A DNA stretch of 64,000 nt. Source: Herbaspirillum sp. SJZ106. Its GTDB lineage: Bacteria; Pseudomonadota; Gammaproteobacteria; Burkholderiales; Burkholderiaceae_D. A program made the position numbers and the translations under genes. Shown here in pieces: positions 48,448 through 57,223 of this stretch; position 1 is the stretch's first letter, and each line of letters opens with the position of its first letter. The notes under the pieces are model-generated. The model was not told the DNA's origin. It was given only the letters and a program-made list of their open reading frames with translations, and did not search any database. The stretch lies in the NCBI RefSeq assembly GCF_006715495.1, contig NZ_VFNI01000001.1:806001-870000 (forward strand). Direction: 5' to 3'.

Positions 48448-49083
48448 ATGAGTCAGTTTTTCGAAATCCATCCCGACAATCCGCAACTGCGCCTGATCAA
48501 GCAGGCGGCGCAGATCATCCATCAGGGAGGCCTGGTCGCCTTGCCGACCGATTCCTGCTACGCGCTGGTCTGCCAGCTGGACAACAAGGACGCGGTCGAA
48601 CGCGTGCGCCGCATCCGCGGCGTGGACGACAAGCACCACCTGACGCTCCTGTGTCGCGACTTGTCTGAAATCTCCCAGTACGCCAAGGTCGACAACCGCC
48701 AGTACCGCCTGCTCAAGGCGGCCACGCCGGGCGCCTACACCTTCATCCTGGAAGCCACCAAGGAAGTGCCGCGCCGCCTGTCCCACCCTTCGCGCAAGAC
48801 CATCGGCCTGCGCGTGCCGCAGAACCGCATCGCCCACATGCTGCTGGAAGAACTGGGCCAGCCGCTGCTGGGCACCACCCTGAACCTGCCGGACGACGAA
48901 TTGCCGCTGACCAACGCCGACGACATCCGCGCCCGGCTGGAAAAGCAGATCGAACTGGTGATCGACAGCGGCGCCTGCAGCCTGGAGCCCACCACGGTGA
49001 TCGACCTGACCGACGACAACGAAGTGGTGCTGGTGCGCCAGGGCCGGGGCGATGCCGGCATCTTCGGCTTGCAGGCTGCCTGA
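48448..49083 (+). CDS. YciO-type (Sua5/YrdC domain) protein
   Basis: A 211-residue protein consisting of a YrdC-like fold that binds ATP and tRNA-like RNA. It has the N-terminal QAAQIIHQGGLVALPTDSCYALVCQL and the KHHLTLLCRDLSEIS and KTIGLRVPQN segments. YrdC/Sua5 proteins make threonylcarbamoyl-AMP for t6A, but YciO paralogs have unclear activity. Assignment to YciO rather than TsaC rests on the KHHLTLLC region and the gene neighbourhood. The start MSQFFEIHPDNP has GGAAG upstream. Confidence 0.87.
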   Translation: MSQFFEIHPDNPQLRLIKQAAQIIHQGGLVALPTDSCYALVCQLDNKDAVERVRRIRGVDDKHHLTLLCRDLSEISQYAKVDNRQYRLLKAATPGAYTFILEATKEVPRRLSHPSRKTIGLRVPQNRIAHMLLEELGQPLLGTTLNLPDDELPLTNADDIRARLEKQIELVIDSGACSLEPTTVIDLTDDNEVVLVRQGRGDAGIFGLQAA

Positions 49084-49173
49084 ACATCTGTCTGTAATGC
49101 TCCGCCAGGGCAGGGTTCCGAAGTTTTGGAATTTCCCCGGCCCGCTCTTGCCTCTCTGATAAAATCCCCGCCC

Positions 49174-49836
49174 ATGAACGATCTCATCCAGACTGTCGCG
49201 GTGTATGCGCTTCCCGTTTTGTTCGCCATTACACTGCACGAGGCAGCGCACGCCTACGCGGCAAGGTTTTTCGGCGACAACACGGCTTATTCGATGGGGC
49301 GCATGAGCCTCAATCCGCTCAAGCACATCGACCCCTTCGGCACCATCCTGATCCCGGTACTGCTGTATTTCGCCACCAGCGGCGCCTTCCTGTTCGGCTA
49401 CGCCAAACCGGTACCGATCAATTTCGGCCATTTGCGCCGTCCCAAGCGCGACATGGCATGGGTCGCGTTGGCCGGGCCGGGCGCCAATTTCCTGATGGCG
49501 CTGCTGTGGACGCTGGTGATCTACGGGCTGGCGCTGGGCGGCGTGCAGGAAGAGTTCTTCATGCTCATGGCCAAGGCCGGGGTGCTGACCAACCTGGTCA
49601 TGTTTGCCTTCAACCTGTTCCCGATCCCGCCGCTGGACGGCGGTCGTGTGCTGACCAGCTTGTTGCCGAACAAATATGCGTATAAGTTCGCGCAGATCGA
49701 ACCCTACGGCTTTTTCATCGTGATGGCGCTGGTGCTGCTCAAGGTGATCTACACTTGGTGGATGGCGCCGGTCATGTATGCCGCAAGCCTGTTGCTGCAA
49801 CTGATCACGTACCCGATCACTTTCCTGTTCCATTGA
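49174..49836 (+). CDS. Site-2 protease family (M50) membrane metalloprotease
   Basis: A 220-residue multi-pass protease. The zinc motif HEAAH (residues 22-26) lies in the first helix, and NLFPIPPLDGGRV supplies the third ligand Asp, both intact. The protein lacks a PDZ domain, unlike RseP, so it belongs to the short M50B group found in many bacteria. Its substrate is unknown. It is 90 bp after the YciO-type gene and 30 bp before trpS, an order common in betaproteobacteria. Confidence 0.9.
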   Translation: MNDLIQTVAVYALPVLFAITLHEAAHAYAARFFGDNTAYSMGRMSLNPLKHIDPFGTILIPVLLYFATSGAFLFGYAKPVPINFGHLRRPKRDMAWVALAGPGANFLMALLWTLVIYGLALGGVQEEFFMLMAKAGVLTNLVMFAFNLFPIPPLDGGRVLTSLLPNKYAYKFAQIEPYGFFIVMALVLLKVIYTWWMAPVMYAASLLLQLITYPITFLFH

Positions 49837-49866
49837 ACCGCCACCGCCAAGAACACAGCCACCGCC

Positions 49867-51066
49867 ATGTATCCTGACCGCGTTGTCTCCGGCATGCGCC
49901 CCACGGGCGCGCTGCACCTGGGCCACTACCACGGCGCCCTGAAGAACTGGGTGAGGTTGCAATCCGAATTGCCTTGCCTGTTCTTCGTCGCGGACTGGCA
50001 TGCATTGACCACCCACTACGACGATCCGTCCGTCATCGAAACCAGCACCTGGGAAATGGTGATCGACTGGCTCGCTGCCGGCGTCGATCCCGCGCAGTCG
50101 ACCCTGTTCATCCAGTCGCGCGTGCCCGAGCATGCCGAGCTGCACCTGCTGCTGTCGATGGCCACGCCGCTGGGCTGGCTGGAACGCGTGCCGACCTACA
50201 AGGACCAGCAGGAAAAGCTGTCCGACCGCGACCTGGCGACCTACGGCTTCCTCGGCTATCCATTGCTGCAGGCCGCCGATGTGCTGATCTACCGCGCCAG
50301 CCAGGTGCCGGTCGGCGAGGACCAGGTGCCGCATATCGAGATCATGCGCGAGATCGCGCGCCGCTTTAACCACCTGTACGGCAAGGAAAAGGGCTTCGAA
50401 GAGAAGGCTCGCGCAGCCGTCAAGAAACTGGGCGGCAAGCGCTCCAAGCTGTACCTGGAACTGCGCACGCAATTCCAGGAAAAGGGCGATGAGGAAGCGC
50501 TGGAGCAGGCCAAGGCGATGCTGGACGATGCCCAGAACCTGTCGATGATCGACCGTGAGCGCCTGTTCGGCTACCTCGAAGGCAGCCGCAAGCTGATCCT
50601 GACCGAGCCGCAGGCGCTGCTGACGGAAGCGTCGCGCCTGCCGGGGCTGGACGGCGCCAAGATGTCCAAGAGCTATGGCAATGCCATCGCCCTGCGCGAA
50701 GACAAGGAATCGGTCACGAAAAAGGTGCGCACCATGCCGACCGACCCGCAACGCGTGCGCCGCAGCGACGCCGGCGATCCGGACAAATGCCCGGTATGGC
50801 AATTCCACATGGTGTATTCTGCGCCTGAGGTGCAGGAATGGGCGGCCAAGGGGTGCCGTTCAGCCGGGATCGGTTGCCTGGAATGCAAGCAGCCGGTGAT
50901 CGATGCCATCTTGCAAGAGCAGCAACCGATGCTGGAACGGGCGCAGCCTTACCTGGACGACCCGTCCCTGGTGCGGGCGATCGTGGCCGATGGCTGCGAA
51001 AAGGCGCGCAAACTGGCGCAAGACACCATGCGCGACGTGCGCGAGTCGATGGGGCTGGGGTATTGA
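49867..51066 (+). CDS. trpS: Tryptophanyl-tRNA synthetase
   Basis: Class I synthetase charging tRNA-Trp. The 399-residue protein has the HIGH-like GALHLGHYHGAL near the N-terminus and KMSKS as GAKMSKSYGN near residue 262. It is longer than the roughly 334-residue E. coli enzyme; the extra part is a mid-protein segment after the KEKGFEEKARAAVKKLGGKR region, seen in related bacteria. It is likely co-transcribed with the M50 gene, 30 bp upstream. Confidence 0.95.
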   Translation: MYPDRVVSGMRPTGALHLGHYHGALKNWVRLQSELPCLFFVADWHALTTHYDDPSVIETSTWEMVIDWLAAGVDPAQSTLFIQSRVPEHAELHLLLSMATPLGWLERVPTYKDQQEKLSDRDLATYGFLGYPLLQAADVLIYRASQVPVGEDQVPHIEIMREIARRFNHLYGKEKGFEEKARAAVKKLGGKRSKLYLELRTQFQEKGDEEALEQAKAMLDDAQNLSMIDRERLFGYLEGSRKLILTEPQALLTEASRLPGLDGAKMSKSYGNAIALREDKESVTKKVRTMPTDPQRVRRSDAGDPDKCPVWQFHMVYSAPEVQEWAAKGCRSAGIGCLECKQPVIDAILQEQQPMLERAQPYLDDPSLVRAIVADGCEKARKLAQDTMRDVRESMGLGY

Positions 51067-51166
51067 GGCCGCGGCGGCAGGGGCTGCGCAGCTTTTGTCC
51101 GGATGCCGGAAAGCTTGCCGAGAATCAGGCTTTTTTACTTCCGCTTTCATCTATCAGCCCCGCGAA

Positions 51167-51197
51167 TTGACCGATTCCGGCCTCTATCCGCTACAAT
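51167..51197 (+). promoter_or_regulatory. Candidate promoter of dapA
   Basis: TTGACC at 51167-51172 and TACAAT at 51192-51197 are near consensus, but the spacer is 19 bp. They sit about 40 bp before the dapA start. Confidence 0.4.
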
Positions 51198-51238
51198 CGG
51201 TCTTTTATTTCTGACCATACTTCAAAAGTACGCACATC

Positions 51239-52117
51239 ATGATCAAGGGTAGCATTGTTGCAATCGTCACTCCCATGCATCCGGACGGCAGCCTCGATTT
51301 CGACGGCCTGCGCAAACTGATCGACTGGCACATCGCCGAGGGAACCGACAGCATCGTCATCGTCGGCACTACCGGCGAATCGCCCACTGTCTCGATGGAA
51401 GAACACTGCGAACTGATCAAGGTCGCGGTGGAGCATACTGCCAAACGCATTCCCATCATCGCCGGCACCGGCGGCAACTCGACGGCCGAGGCCATCGAGC
51501 TGACCGAGTTCGCCAAGAAGGTCGGCGCCGATGCCTCGCTGCAGGTCGTTCCCTATTACAACCGTCCGACCCAGGAAGGCATGTATCTTCACTTCAAGAA
51601 GATCGCCGAATCGGTCGACCTGCCGGTGATCCTGTACAACGTGCCCGGCCGCACCGTGGCCGATATGAGCAACGAGACCATCCTGCGCCTGGCGCAAGTG
51701 AAGGGTATCGTCGGCGTCAAGGACGCCACCGGCAATATCGGGCGCGGCACCGACCTGATCCGCCTGGCGCCGAAATCGTTCGCCGTCTATTCCGGCGACG
51801 ACCCGACTGCGATCGCGCTCATGCTGTACGGCGGCGCCGGCAACATCTCGGTCACCGCCAACATCGCGCCGCGCGACATGCATGAACTGTGCGTTGCCGC
51901 CATGGGCGGCAACGTCGCGCGCGCGGTCGAACTGAACAACAAGCTGCTGCCGCTGCATAACAAGCTGTTTGTCGAACCCAATCCGGTGCCGCTGAAGTGG
52001 GCCATGCAGGAGATGGGTTTGATCGGTTCCGGCATGCGCTTGCCGCTGGCGCCGCTGGGCGCCGGCTTCCACGATACCGTGCGCGCGGCTTTGCGCGAGT
52101 CGGGTGTATTAAAATAA
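51239..52117 (+). CDS. dapA: 4-hydroxy-tetrahydrodipicolinate synthase
   Basis: Condenses pyruvate with aspartate semialdehyde in the lysine/diaminopimelate pathway. The 292-residue barrel aligns position by position with the E. coli enzyme: Thr44, Thr45 and Tyr133 of the proton relay and the Schiff-base Lys161 in VGVKDATGN. It uses aspartate semialdehyde from the asd product at 28.3 kb. BamC follows after 68 bp, a dapA-bamC pairing also seen in enterics. Confidence 0.97.
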   Translation: MIKGSIVAIVTPMHPDGSLDFDGLRKLIDWHIAEGTDSIVIVGTTGESPTVSMEEHCELIKVAVEHTAKRIPIIAGTGGNSTAEAIELTEFAKKVGADASLQVVPYYNRPTQEGMYLHFKKIAESVDLPVILYNVPGRTVADMSNETILRLAQVKGIVGVKDATGNIGRGTDLIRLAPKSFAVYSGDDPTAIALMLYGGAGNISVTANIAPRDMHELCVAAMGGNVARAVELNNKLLPLHNKLFVEPNPVPLKWAMQEMGLIGSGMRLPLAPLGAGFHDTVRAALRESGVLK

Positions 52118-52185
52118 CGGACTTGGCTGTTTCTGCCCTTTCTGGCCGTCTTCCGAAAAACGATCCCGCTTTCAATAGTAACGAT

Positions 52186-53370
52186 ATGACTAATCGCAAG
52201 AACGTTCGTCCTGTAGTCCGCACCGCGTACAGCACTCTTACCCAACGCAGTATCGTCGTCGCACTGGCTCTCGCGGCACTCGCAGGATGCTCGTCGGTCG
52301 GCAGCATACTCGAAGGCGATCGTATCGATTACAAGAGCGCGGAAAAGGCCCGCGGCCCGCGTCTGGAAATCCCGCCCGACCTGACCCAGCTGCAGCGCGA
52401 CAACCGCTATGCGATCCCCGAGGCCAACAAGGGCGTGGCTACCGCTTCCGGCTATACCCTGGAGCAACAGACCAAGCCAACGGCTGAAGTCGCCTCGGTG
52501 GCGCCGCAGGCCAACGGCAGCGACATCCGCATCGAACGCGACGGCACCCAGCGCTGGCTGGTGGTCAAGCAGTCCCCCGAAGTCCTGTGGCCGCAGATCA
52601 AGGACTTCTGGCAGGACAGCGGCTTCCTGATCAACATCGAATCGCCGGATACCGGCGTGATGGAAACCGACTGGGCCGAGAACCGCGCCAAGATCCCGCA
52701 GGATTTCGTGCGCAACACGCTGGGCAAGGTATTCGACTCGCTGTACTCGACCGGCGAACGCGACAAGTTCCGCACCCGCCTGGAGCGCGGCCCCAACGGC
52801 ACCACCGAGATCTTCATCAGCCACCGCGGCGCCGAGGAAGTGCTGACCGGCTCGGCCAAGGAAACCTCGGTATGGACCGCGCGTCCGTCCGATCCGGGCC
52901 TGGAAGCTGAATTCCTGGCGCGCCTGATGGTGCGCCTGGGCGCCGAAGAAACCAAGGCCAAGGCCGCCGTGGCCAATGCTCCGTCGCTGCAGGCCCGTTC
53001 CAGGCTGTTGAAGAGCGCCGCCGGTTCCAGCGTCCAGGTCGATGAAAGCTTCGACCGCGCATGGCGCCGCGTGGGCCTGGCGCTGGACCGCGTCGGTTTC
53101 ACCGTGGAAGACCGCGACCGCACCCAGGGCACCTATTTCGTGCGCTATGTCGACCAGAACCAGGACGCCAAGGACAAGAAGGACCAGGGCTTCTTCTCGC
53201 GCATCTTCTCCAGCTCCAAGGACAAGGAAAAGACCGCCGCCAAGTACCGTATCGTGGTCAAGGGCAGCGGCGACAGCAGCAACATCGTGGTTCAGAACGG
53301 CGAAGGCAAGCCGGAGGTCTCCGATACTGCCGACAAGATCCTCGGCCTGCTGAACGAGCAGCTGAAGTAA
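52186..53370 (+). CDS. bamC: Outer-membrane assembly lipoprotein BamC
   Basis: A 394-residue lipoprotein of the BAM complex that inserts beta-barrels. The signal ends with the lipobox LAALAGC (Cys35). An unstructured N-terminal segment (ARGPRLEIPPDLTQLQRDNRYAIP) corresponds to the part that binds BamD in E. coli. Two helix-grip domains follow (RDGTQRWLVVKQSPEVLWPQI and FDRAWRRVGLALDRVGFTVEDRDR). It lies 68 bp after dapA and 35 bp before the hydrolase gene. Confidence 0.92.
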   Translation: MTNRKNVRPVVRTAYSTLTQRSIVVALALAALAGCSSVGSILEGDRIDYKSAEKARGPRLEIPPDLTQLQRDNRYAIPEANKGVATASGYTLEQQTKPTAEVASVAPQANGSDIRIERDGTQRWLVVKQSPEVLWPQIKDFWQDSGFLINIESPDTGVMETDWAENRAKIPQDFVRNTLGKVFDSLYSTGERDKFRTRLERGPNGTTEIFISHRGAEEVLTGSAKETSVWTARPSDPGLEAEFLARLMVRLGAEETKAKAAVANAPSLQARSRLLKSAAGSSVQVDESFDRAWRRVGLALDRVGFTVEDRDRTQGTYFVRYVDQNQDAKDKKDQGFFSRIFSSSKDKEKTAAKYRIVVKGSGDSSNIVVQNGEGKPEVSDTADKILGLLNEQLK

Positions 53371-53405
53371 GTCGCTGCAATGGCAATGGGTTATCGGGGC
53401 CGCGC

Positions 53406-54191
53406 ATGAAGTTCGCGAGCCTCGGTAGCGGCAGCGAAGGCAATGCGCTGCTGATTTCGGCCGCAGCCGGCTCACATCGCCCCAATGCGGGGACGACCGT
53501 GATGCTGGACTGCGGCTTTGCTTTGCGCGAAACCGAAAGGCGCATGCTGCGCATCGGCATCGATCCCTCGGATGTTGCCGCCATCGTGGTGACCCACGAA
53601 CATTCCGACCATGTCAGCGGCGTCTTCAAGTTCGCGCGCCGCTACCGCATTCCGGTCTGGCTCAGTTACGGCACCTACCAGGCGATCGCGGATCACGCCG
53701 CCGATGTCGACATCCAATTGTGCGCCGATGGCCAGAAGGTCGCCATCGGCGACCTTGAACTCACCCCCTACACCGTACCGCACGACGCCCGCGAACCGAT
53801 CCAGTACATCGCAAGCGACGGCGACCGGCGCCTGGGCGTATTGACTGACGCCGGGCAGTCCACGTCCCACATGATCCAGGCATTGGGCGCCTGCGATTCG
53901 CTTCTGCTCGAATGCAATCACGACCGCGCCATGCTGGAGAATTCCCCTTACCCGGCTTTCCTCAAGCGCCGCATCGGCGGGGCGTACGGGCACCTGGCCA
54001 ATGAAACCAGCGCCGAGATCCTGCAGTTGCTCGACAAGAGCCGCCTCAAACAGGTGGTCGGCGCTCACTTGAGCCGCCAGAACAACACGCCTGCACTGGC
54101 GCGCGCAGCCTTGGAGAGCGTGCTTGGCGGCAGCTTCGGCGGTATCGACATCGCTTGCCAGGACGAGGGTTTCGGCTGGCGCGACGTGTAA
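53406..54191 (+). CDS. MBL-fold metallohydrolase, YycJ/WalJ type
   Basis: A 261-residue metallo-beta-lactamase-fold hydrolase. The metal motif THEHSDH lies at residues 63-69, and SLGSGSEGNALLI opens the fold. Later ligands appear as Asp in LTDAGQST, in ECNHD and in VVGAHLSRQN. In Gram-positives WalJ is linked to cell-wall and DNA-damage responses; the proteobacterial form is uncharacterised, and an exonuclease activity has been proposed for relatives. It is downstream of bamC by 35 bp, so co-transcription is likely. Confidence 0.88.
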   Translation: MKFASLGSGSEGNALLISAAAGSHRPNAGTTVMLDCGFALRETERRMLRIGIDPSDVAAIVVTHEHSDHVSGVFKFARRYRIPVWLSYGTYQAIADHAADVDIQLCADGQKVAIGDLELTPYTVPHDAREPIQYIASDGDRRLGVLTDAGQSTSHMIQALGACDSLLLECNHDRAMLENSPYPAFLKRRIGGAYGHLANETSAEILQLLDKSRLKQVVGAHLSRQNNTPALARAALESVLGGSFGGIDIACQDEGFGWRDV

Positions 54192-54648
54192 AGAAAAAGC
54201 GAGCAGGTCAGCCTCCCGTCAGCTTTGCCGGGCATGCCCCTGAAACATTCTGTTGCGATTTCGATGCCCTCTGCGCCTGCGCGCGGGGCCTATCCAATGT
54301 CTTTTCCATCTCCGCGCGCAAGACCGGAATGTCCATGCAGGTACTGAAGGTAAAAAATCAAATGGGCCAGGGAAGGGCAAGGACTGGCGCCGGCAGAAAA
54401 TGCAGGGGCATTGGCAGCCCTGGGTGCGTCTGTAAGGGCTTTGTCAGGAGCGGTGGTGAAAAGGGTGTCCGCCCGACCGTCAACGCGCCAGGGCCGTTCT
54501 ATTGAGGCGCAGGGGGCTTTCGCATATCGCCCGGTTCGCGATGGGGATGTGCGCGTAACAGCAGGAAGGTTGGAGAGGGGATGCGGGGGAGAGGCGCGGG
54601 CGAAAAAAAACCGGTCGTGAGACCGGTTTTTTGAAAATAATCTGATGA
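54192..54648. other. 457-bp intergenic region, no gene seen
   Basis: It lies between the WalJ-like gene and the convergent lipoprotein gene. Short open frames here show no family resemblance or ribosome sites. The only clear element is the terminator at 54603. Confidence 0.6.
54603..54632. terminator. Bidirectional terminator beside the Ala/Pro-rich lipoprotein gene
   Basis: Arms CCGGTC and GACCGG around GTGA are flanked by eight A on one side and six T on the other. It is placed to end the leftward lipoprotein gene. Confidence 0.88.
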
Positions 54649-54900
54649 TTATTTTGCCGGGGCTTCAGCTGGCTTGGCAGCGTCGGCAGCAGGAGCAGCG
54701 TCAGCCGGCTTGGCGGCGTCAGCAGCAGGAGCAGCAGCGTCAGCGGCCGGAGCAGCAGGTGCAGCAGCAGGAGCTTCAGCAGCGGCAGGAGCGGCAGCAG
54801 GAGCTTCAGCAGCAGGTGCTGGTGCAGGAGCTTCTTCCTTCTTGCCGCAAGCAGCCAGGGCAACAGCCAACAACGAAGCGATCAACAGAGTCTTTTTCAT
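54649..54900 (-). CDS. Small Ala/Pro-rich lipoprotein
   Basis: An 83-residue lipoprotein with a textbook signal MKKTLLIASLLAVALAAC (lipobox Cys18). The mature part after GKKEE consists almost only of Ala, Pro, Glu, Asp and Lys in short repeats such as APAA and AADAAKPA, so it is probably an extended, flexible chain. No domain is recognisable. A GAAGGAA site precedes the ATG, and an AT-rich upstream region with palindromes suggests dedicated control. It may act as a periplasmic spacer or a surface lipoprotein; this is inference. Confidence 0.82.
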   Translation of the reverse strand: MKKTLLIASLLAVALAACGKKEEAPAPAPAAEAPAAAPAAAEAPAAAPAAPAADAAAPAADAAKPADAAPAADAAKPAEAPAK

Positions 54901-55227
54901 GAATATTCCTTCAGTATTTAAAAATTGTGCGATGAATAATTACCGGTAATTATCGCTCTACAGGAGGCTCTCGCCGTACTTGGAAACCTCGCGGTTTCGT
55001 TTCGGTTCTTGCTTCTTTTTACTGCCGAAACTTGCTCGGACAACGAAAACTTTCCAGCCCGTCATTATAGCTATTTTTTTTCGATATCACACCGAAATCA
55101 TTCTTTTTCGTAAGAATTTGTAAGTTCTTACAATTGAATCCATGTGGCCGGAAGGCCTTTATCCAGGCCGCTTTCCGCCGATCGTCGAATGGCAGGCCCG
55201 TGTGTTTTTGGGATATTTTGAAGCAAA
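54901..55227. promoter_or_regulatory. AT-rich upstream region of the lipoprotein gene
   Basis: A 327-bp region between the roxA-like stop and the lipoprotein start, markedly AT-richer than the surroundings. It contains GAAACC-TCGC-GGTTTC at 54983-54998 and overlapping palindromes at 55110-55133. No gene is supportable. Confidence 0.55.
55110..55133. promoter_or_regulatory. Two overlapping inverted repeats
   Basis: GTAAGAA and TTCTTAC (55110-55116 and 55125-55131) overlap TTGTAAG and CTTACAA around TT (55118-55133). Mutually exclusive hairpins, or a dense protein-binding site, are possible. Confidence 0.5.
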
Positions 55228-56349
55228 TCAAGAAAATTCCAGCCACCCGCTTTCATGCCATTGATGCAAGGCTTCGAGCAGGTCTTCCGAGGCGTTTTCG
55301 AATTCCGATTTTTCCAGCCGGCGATGATTGGCCAGCTTGGCGAGAATGACTTTGTCGGCCCGCCCGACCTGGAACGACTCGCCGTTGATGAACACGTTCG
55401 AGCCGCGATAGAGCATCTGCGATTTGCGGTGCAATGCCAATCCGCGCTTTTTGGCGCCCTGGTAAAAGCGAGCAAAGGACAATTGCTCGGCCGGCGCATC
55501 GAAGAACACGCTGGGTTTGGGCTCCGACAAATGCTGGCCGAGGAAGATGGCGATGTCGTCGTCGGTGAAACGGATCTTGTTCAATTCGTCGCGGATGCGG
55601 CCGAGCATGTCGGCCGGCAGTTCGGCCGGATTGGCGCTGGGCTTGAGATCCGGATCGGCATAGCGGCCGGGCAGGTCGATGGTGTCCATCATGAAGTCGA
55701 GGAAGGACTCGCCCAGTTCCTGGTAGGCCGGCGCGCGAAAGCCGATGGAATATGTCATGCATTCGCCGACGGCCGTGCCGTCGTGCGCGTAATGCGGCGG
55801 CAGGTAAAGCATGTCGCCCGGTTCCAGCACGAACTCTTCTTCCGGCTGGAAGTTGCTCAGTATTTTCAGCGGCACCCCGTCCTCCAGCGACAGGTCGTCC
55901 TGCGCGCTGATGCGCCAGCGGCGCCGGCCATGAGCCTGCAACAGGAACACGTCGTAGGAATCGAAGTGCGGGCCGACGCCGCCGCCGTCGCTGGCGTAGC
56001 TGATCATCAGGTCGTCCAGGCGCGCGTCGGGGATGAAGCGGAACTGGCGCAGCAGCGCATCGGCCGCCGCATGGTGCAGGTTGACGCCTTGCACCAGCAG
56101 CGTCCAGGCCTTTTGCTTGAGCGCCGGCAGCTTGTCGATGGGGCCGTGCTGCATGTCCCAGCCTGCGGCGCGGTGCGTGATCAGGCGCGATTCGACGTCG
56201 TCGCGCCTGGCCAGGTCGAACAGTTCGGCGCGCGGCAGCGGCGCCTCAAAGCCGGGAATGGCCTGGCGGATCAGCAACGGTTTCTTGTGCCAGTAGTCAC
56301 GCAGGAATTGGGCGGGCGTGAGGCCGCCGAGCAGGGCGAGTTTTTTCAT
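55228..56349 (-). CDS. Cupin (JmjC-type) ribosomal protein hydroxylase, RoxA/YcfD family
   Basis: A 2-oxoglutarate- and Fe(II)-dependent oxygenase; E. coli YcfD hydroxylates an arginine of ribosomal protein L16. The 373-residue length equals that of E. coli YcfD. The iron ligands are His128 and Asp130 (GPHFDSYD) and His189 (PPHYAHDG), close to YcfD His125, Asp127 and His187. The C-terminal winged-helix-like region is present. The start MKKLALLGGLTPAQFLRDYW is family-typical. It is divergent from slyD across 233 bp. Confidence 0.93.
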   Translation of the reverse strand: MKKLALLGGLTPAQFLRDYWHKKPLLIRQAIPGFEAPLPRAELFDLARRDDVESRLITHRAAGWDMQHGPIDKLPALKQKAWTLLVQGVNLHHAAADALLRQFRFIPDARLDDLMISYASDGGGVGPHFDSYDVFLLQAHGRRRWRISAQDDLSLEDGVPLKILSNFQPEEEFVLEPGDMLYLPPHYAHDGTAVGECMTYSIGFRAPAYQELGESFLDFMMDTIDLPGRYADPDLKPSANPAELPADMLGRIRDELNKIRFTDDDIAIFLGQHLSEPKPSVFFDAPAEQLSFARFYQGAKKRGLALHRKSQMLYRGSNVFINGESFQVGRADKVILAKLANHRRLEKSEFENASEDLLEALHQWHESGWLEFS

Positions 56350-56582
56350 CGCGACATTATAGGCGCGCGCGCCGCGTTGAAACGCCGCCAAGGCGACGAA
56401 GTTTGATGCGGGTATAATCGCGCTTTGATTAAAGAAGAGTCCTTGCCGCGCGGGAATGGCAAGGGGGAACGCTCTTTGGCCCCACTGTGCCCGGCCATGA
56501 ACGGCAAGCGCCGCGGAAAGCGGCATTGAAAGCATGGCAGGCCGCTCCCGCACCCAATACCGTTAGCAAAGGACCCCACACG

Positions 56583-57122
56583 ATGAAGATCGCAAAGAAC
56601 TCCGTAGTTTCCGTGAACTATAAATTGTCGGACGCGCAAAACAACCTGATCGAGGAAAGCCGCGAGCCGATGGTTTACCTGCACGGCGGCTACCAGAACA
56701 CGCTGCCCAAGATCGAAGAAGCGCTGGACGGCAAGGAAGCCGGTTTCAAGACCACCATCCAGGTCGAGCCGGAAGATGCCTTCGGCGAGTACGACTCCAA
56801 CCTGGTCAAGATCGAGCCGCTGTCGCGCCTGCCGCAACCGACCGAAGTCGGCATGCAGTTCGAAGGTTCGCCGGATGACGACAGCGAAGAATCGGTCATC
56901 TTCACCGTCACCGAAGTGGCCGACGGCAAGGCCGTGCTGGACGGCAACCATCCGCTGGCCGGCATCGCGCTGCGCTTTGAACTGTCCGTGACCGAAGTGC
57001 GCGCCGCCTCCGACGAGGAAATCGCCCACGGCCACGTGCACGGACCGCACGGCCATCATCACCATCACGGCGACGATGCGGCCGAAGACGGCGACCATTT
57101 CCGCAGCCACCCGCTGAACTGA
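56583..57122 (+). CDS. slyD: FKBP-type peptidyl-prolyl isomerase SlyD
   Basis: A 179-residue cytoplasmic chaperone and prolyl isomerase that also delivers nickel. The FKBP core includes VSVNYKLSDAQNNLIEES and the inserted chaperone flap (EPEDAFGEYDSNLVKIEP, then MQFEGSPDDDSEESVIFTVTEVADGKAVLDGNHPLAG). The C-terminus is His-rich (HGHVHGPHGHHHHHGDD) and can bind Ni or other metals, though it lacks the Cys residues of the E. coli tail. An upstream in-frame extension is not family-like, so 56583 is the start. A terminator follows. Confidence 0.95.
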   Translation: MKIAKNSVVSVNYKLSDAQNNLIEESREPMVYLHGGYQNTLPKIEEALDGKEAGFKTTIQVEPEDAFGEYDSNLVKIEPLSRLPQPTEVGMQFEGSPDDDSEESVIFTVTEVADGKAVLDGNHPLAGIALRFELSVTEVRAASDEEIAHGHVHGPHGHHHHHGDDAAEDGDHFRSHPLN

Positions 57123-57154
57123 TCCGGCCGCCGGCCTGCTTCGGATTCAAATGG

Positions 57155-57185
57155 AAACGCCCGCAGCATCGGCTGCGGGCGTTTT
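57155..57185 (+). terminator. Strong intrinsic terminator after slyD
   Basis: Perfect arms AAACGCCCGCAGC and GCTGCGGGCGTTT around ATCG, with TTTTGCTTT. Confidence 0.9.
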
Positions 57186-57223
57186 GCTTTCAGGGCCCGG
57201 CAACCTGCCGGCAAGAGGCGAAT

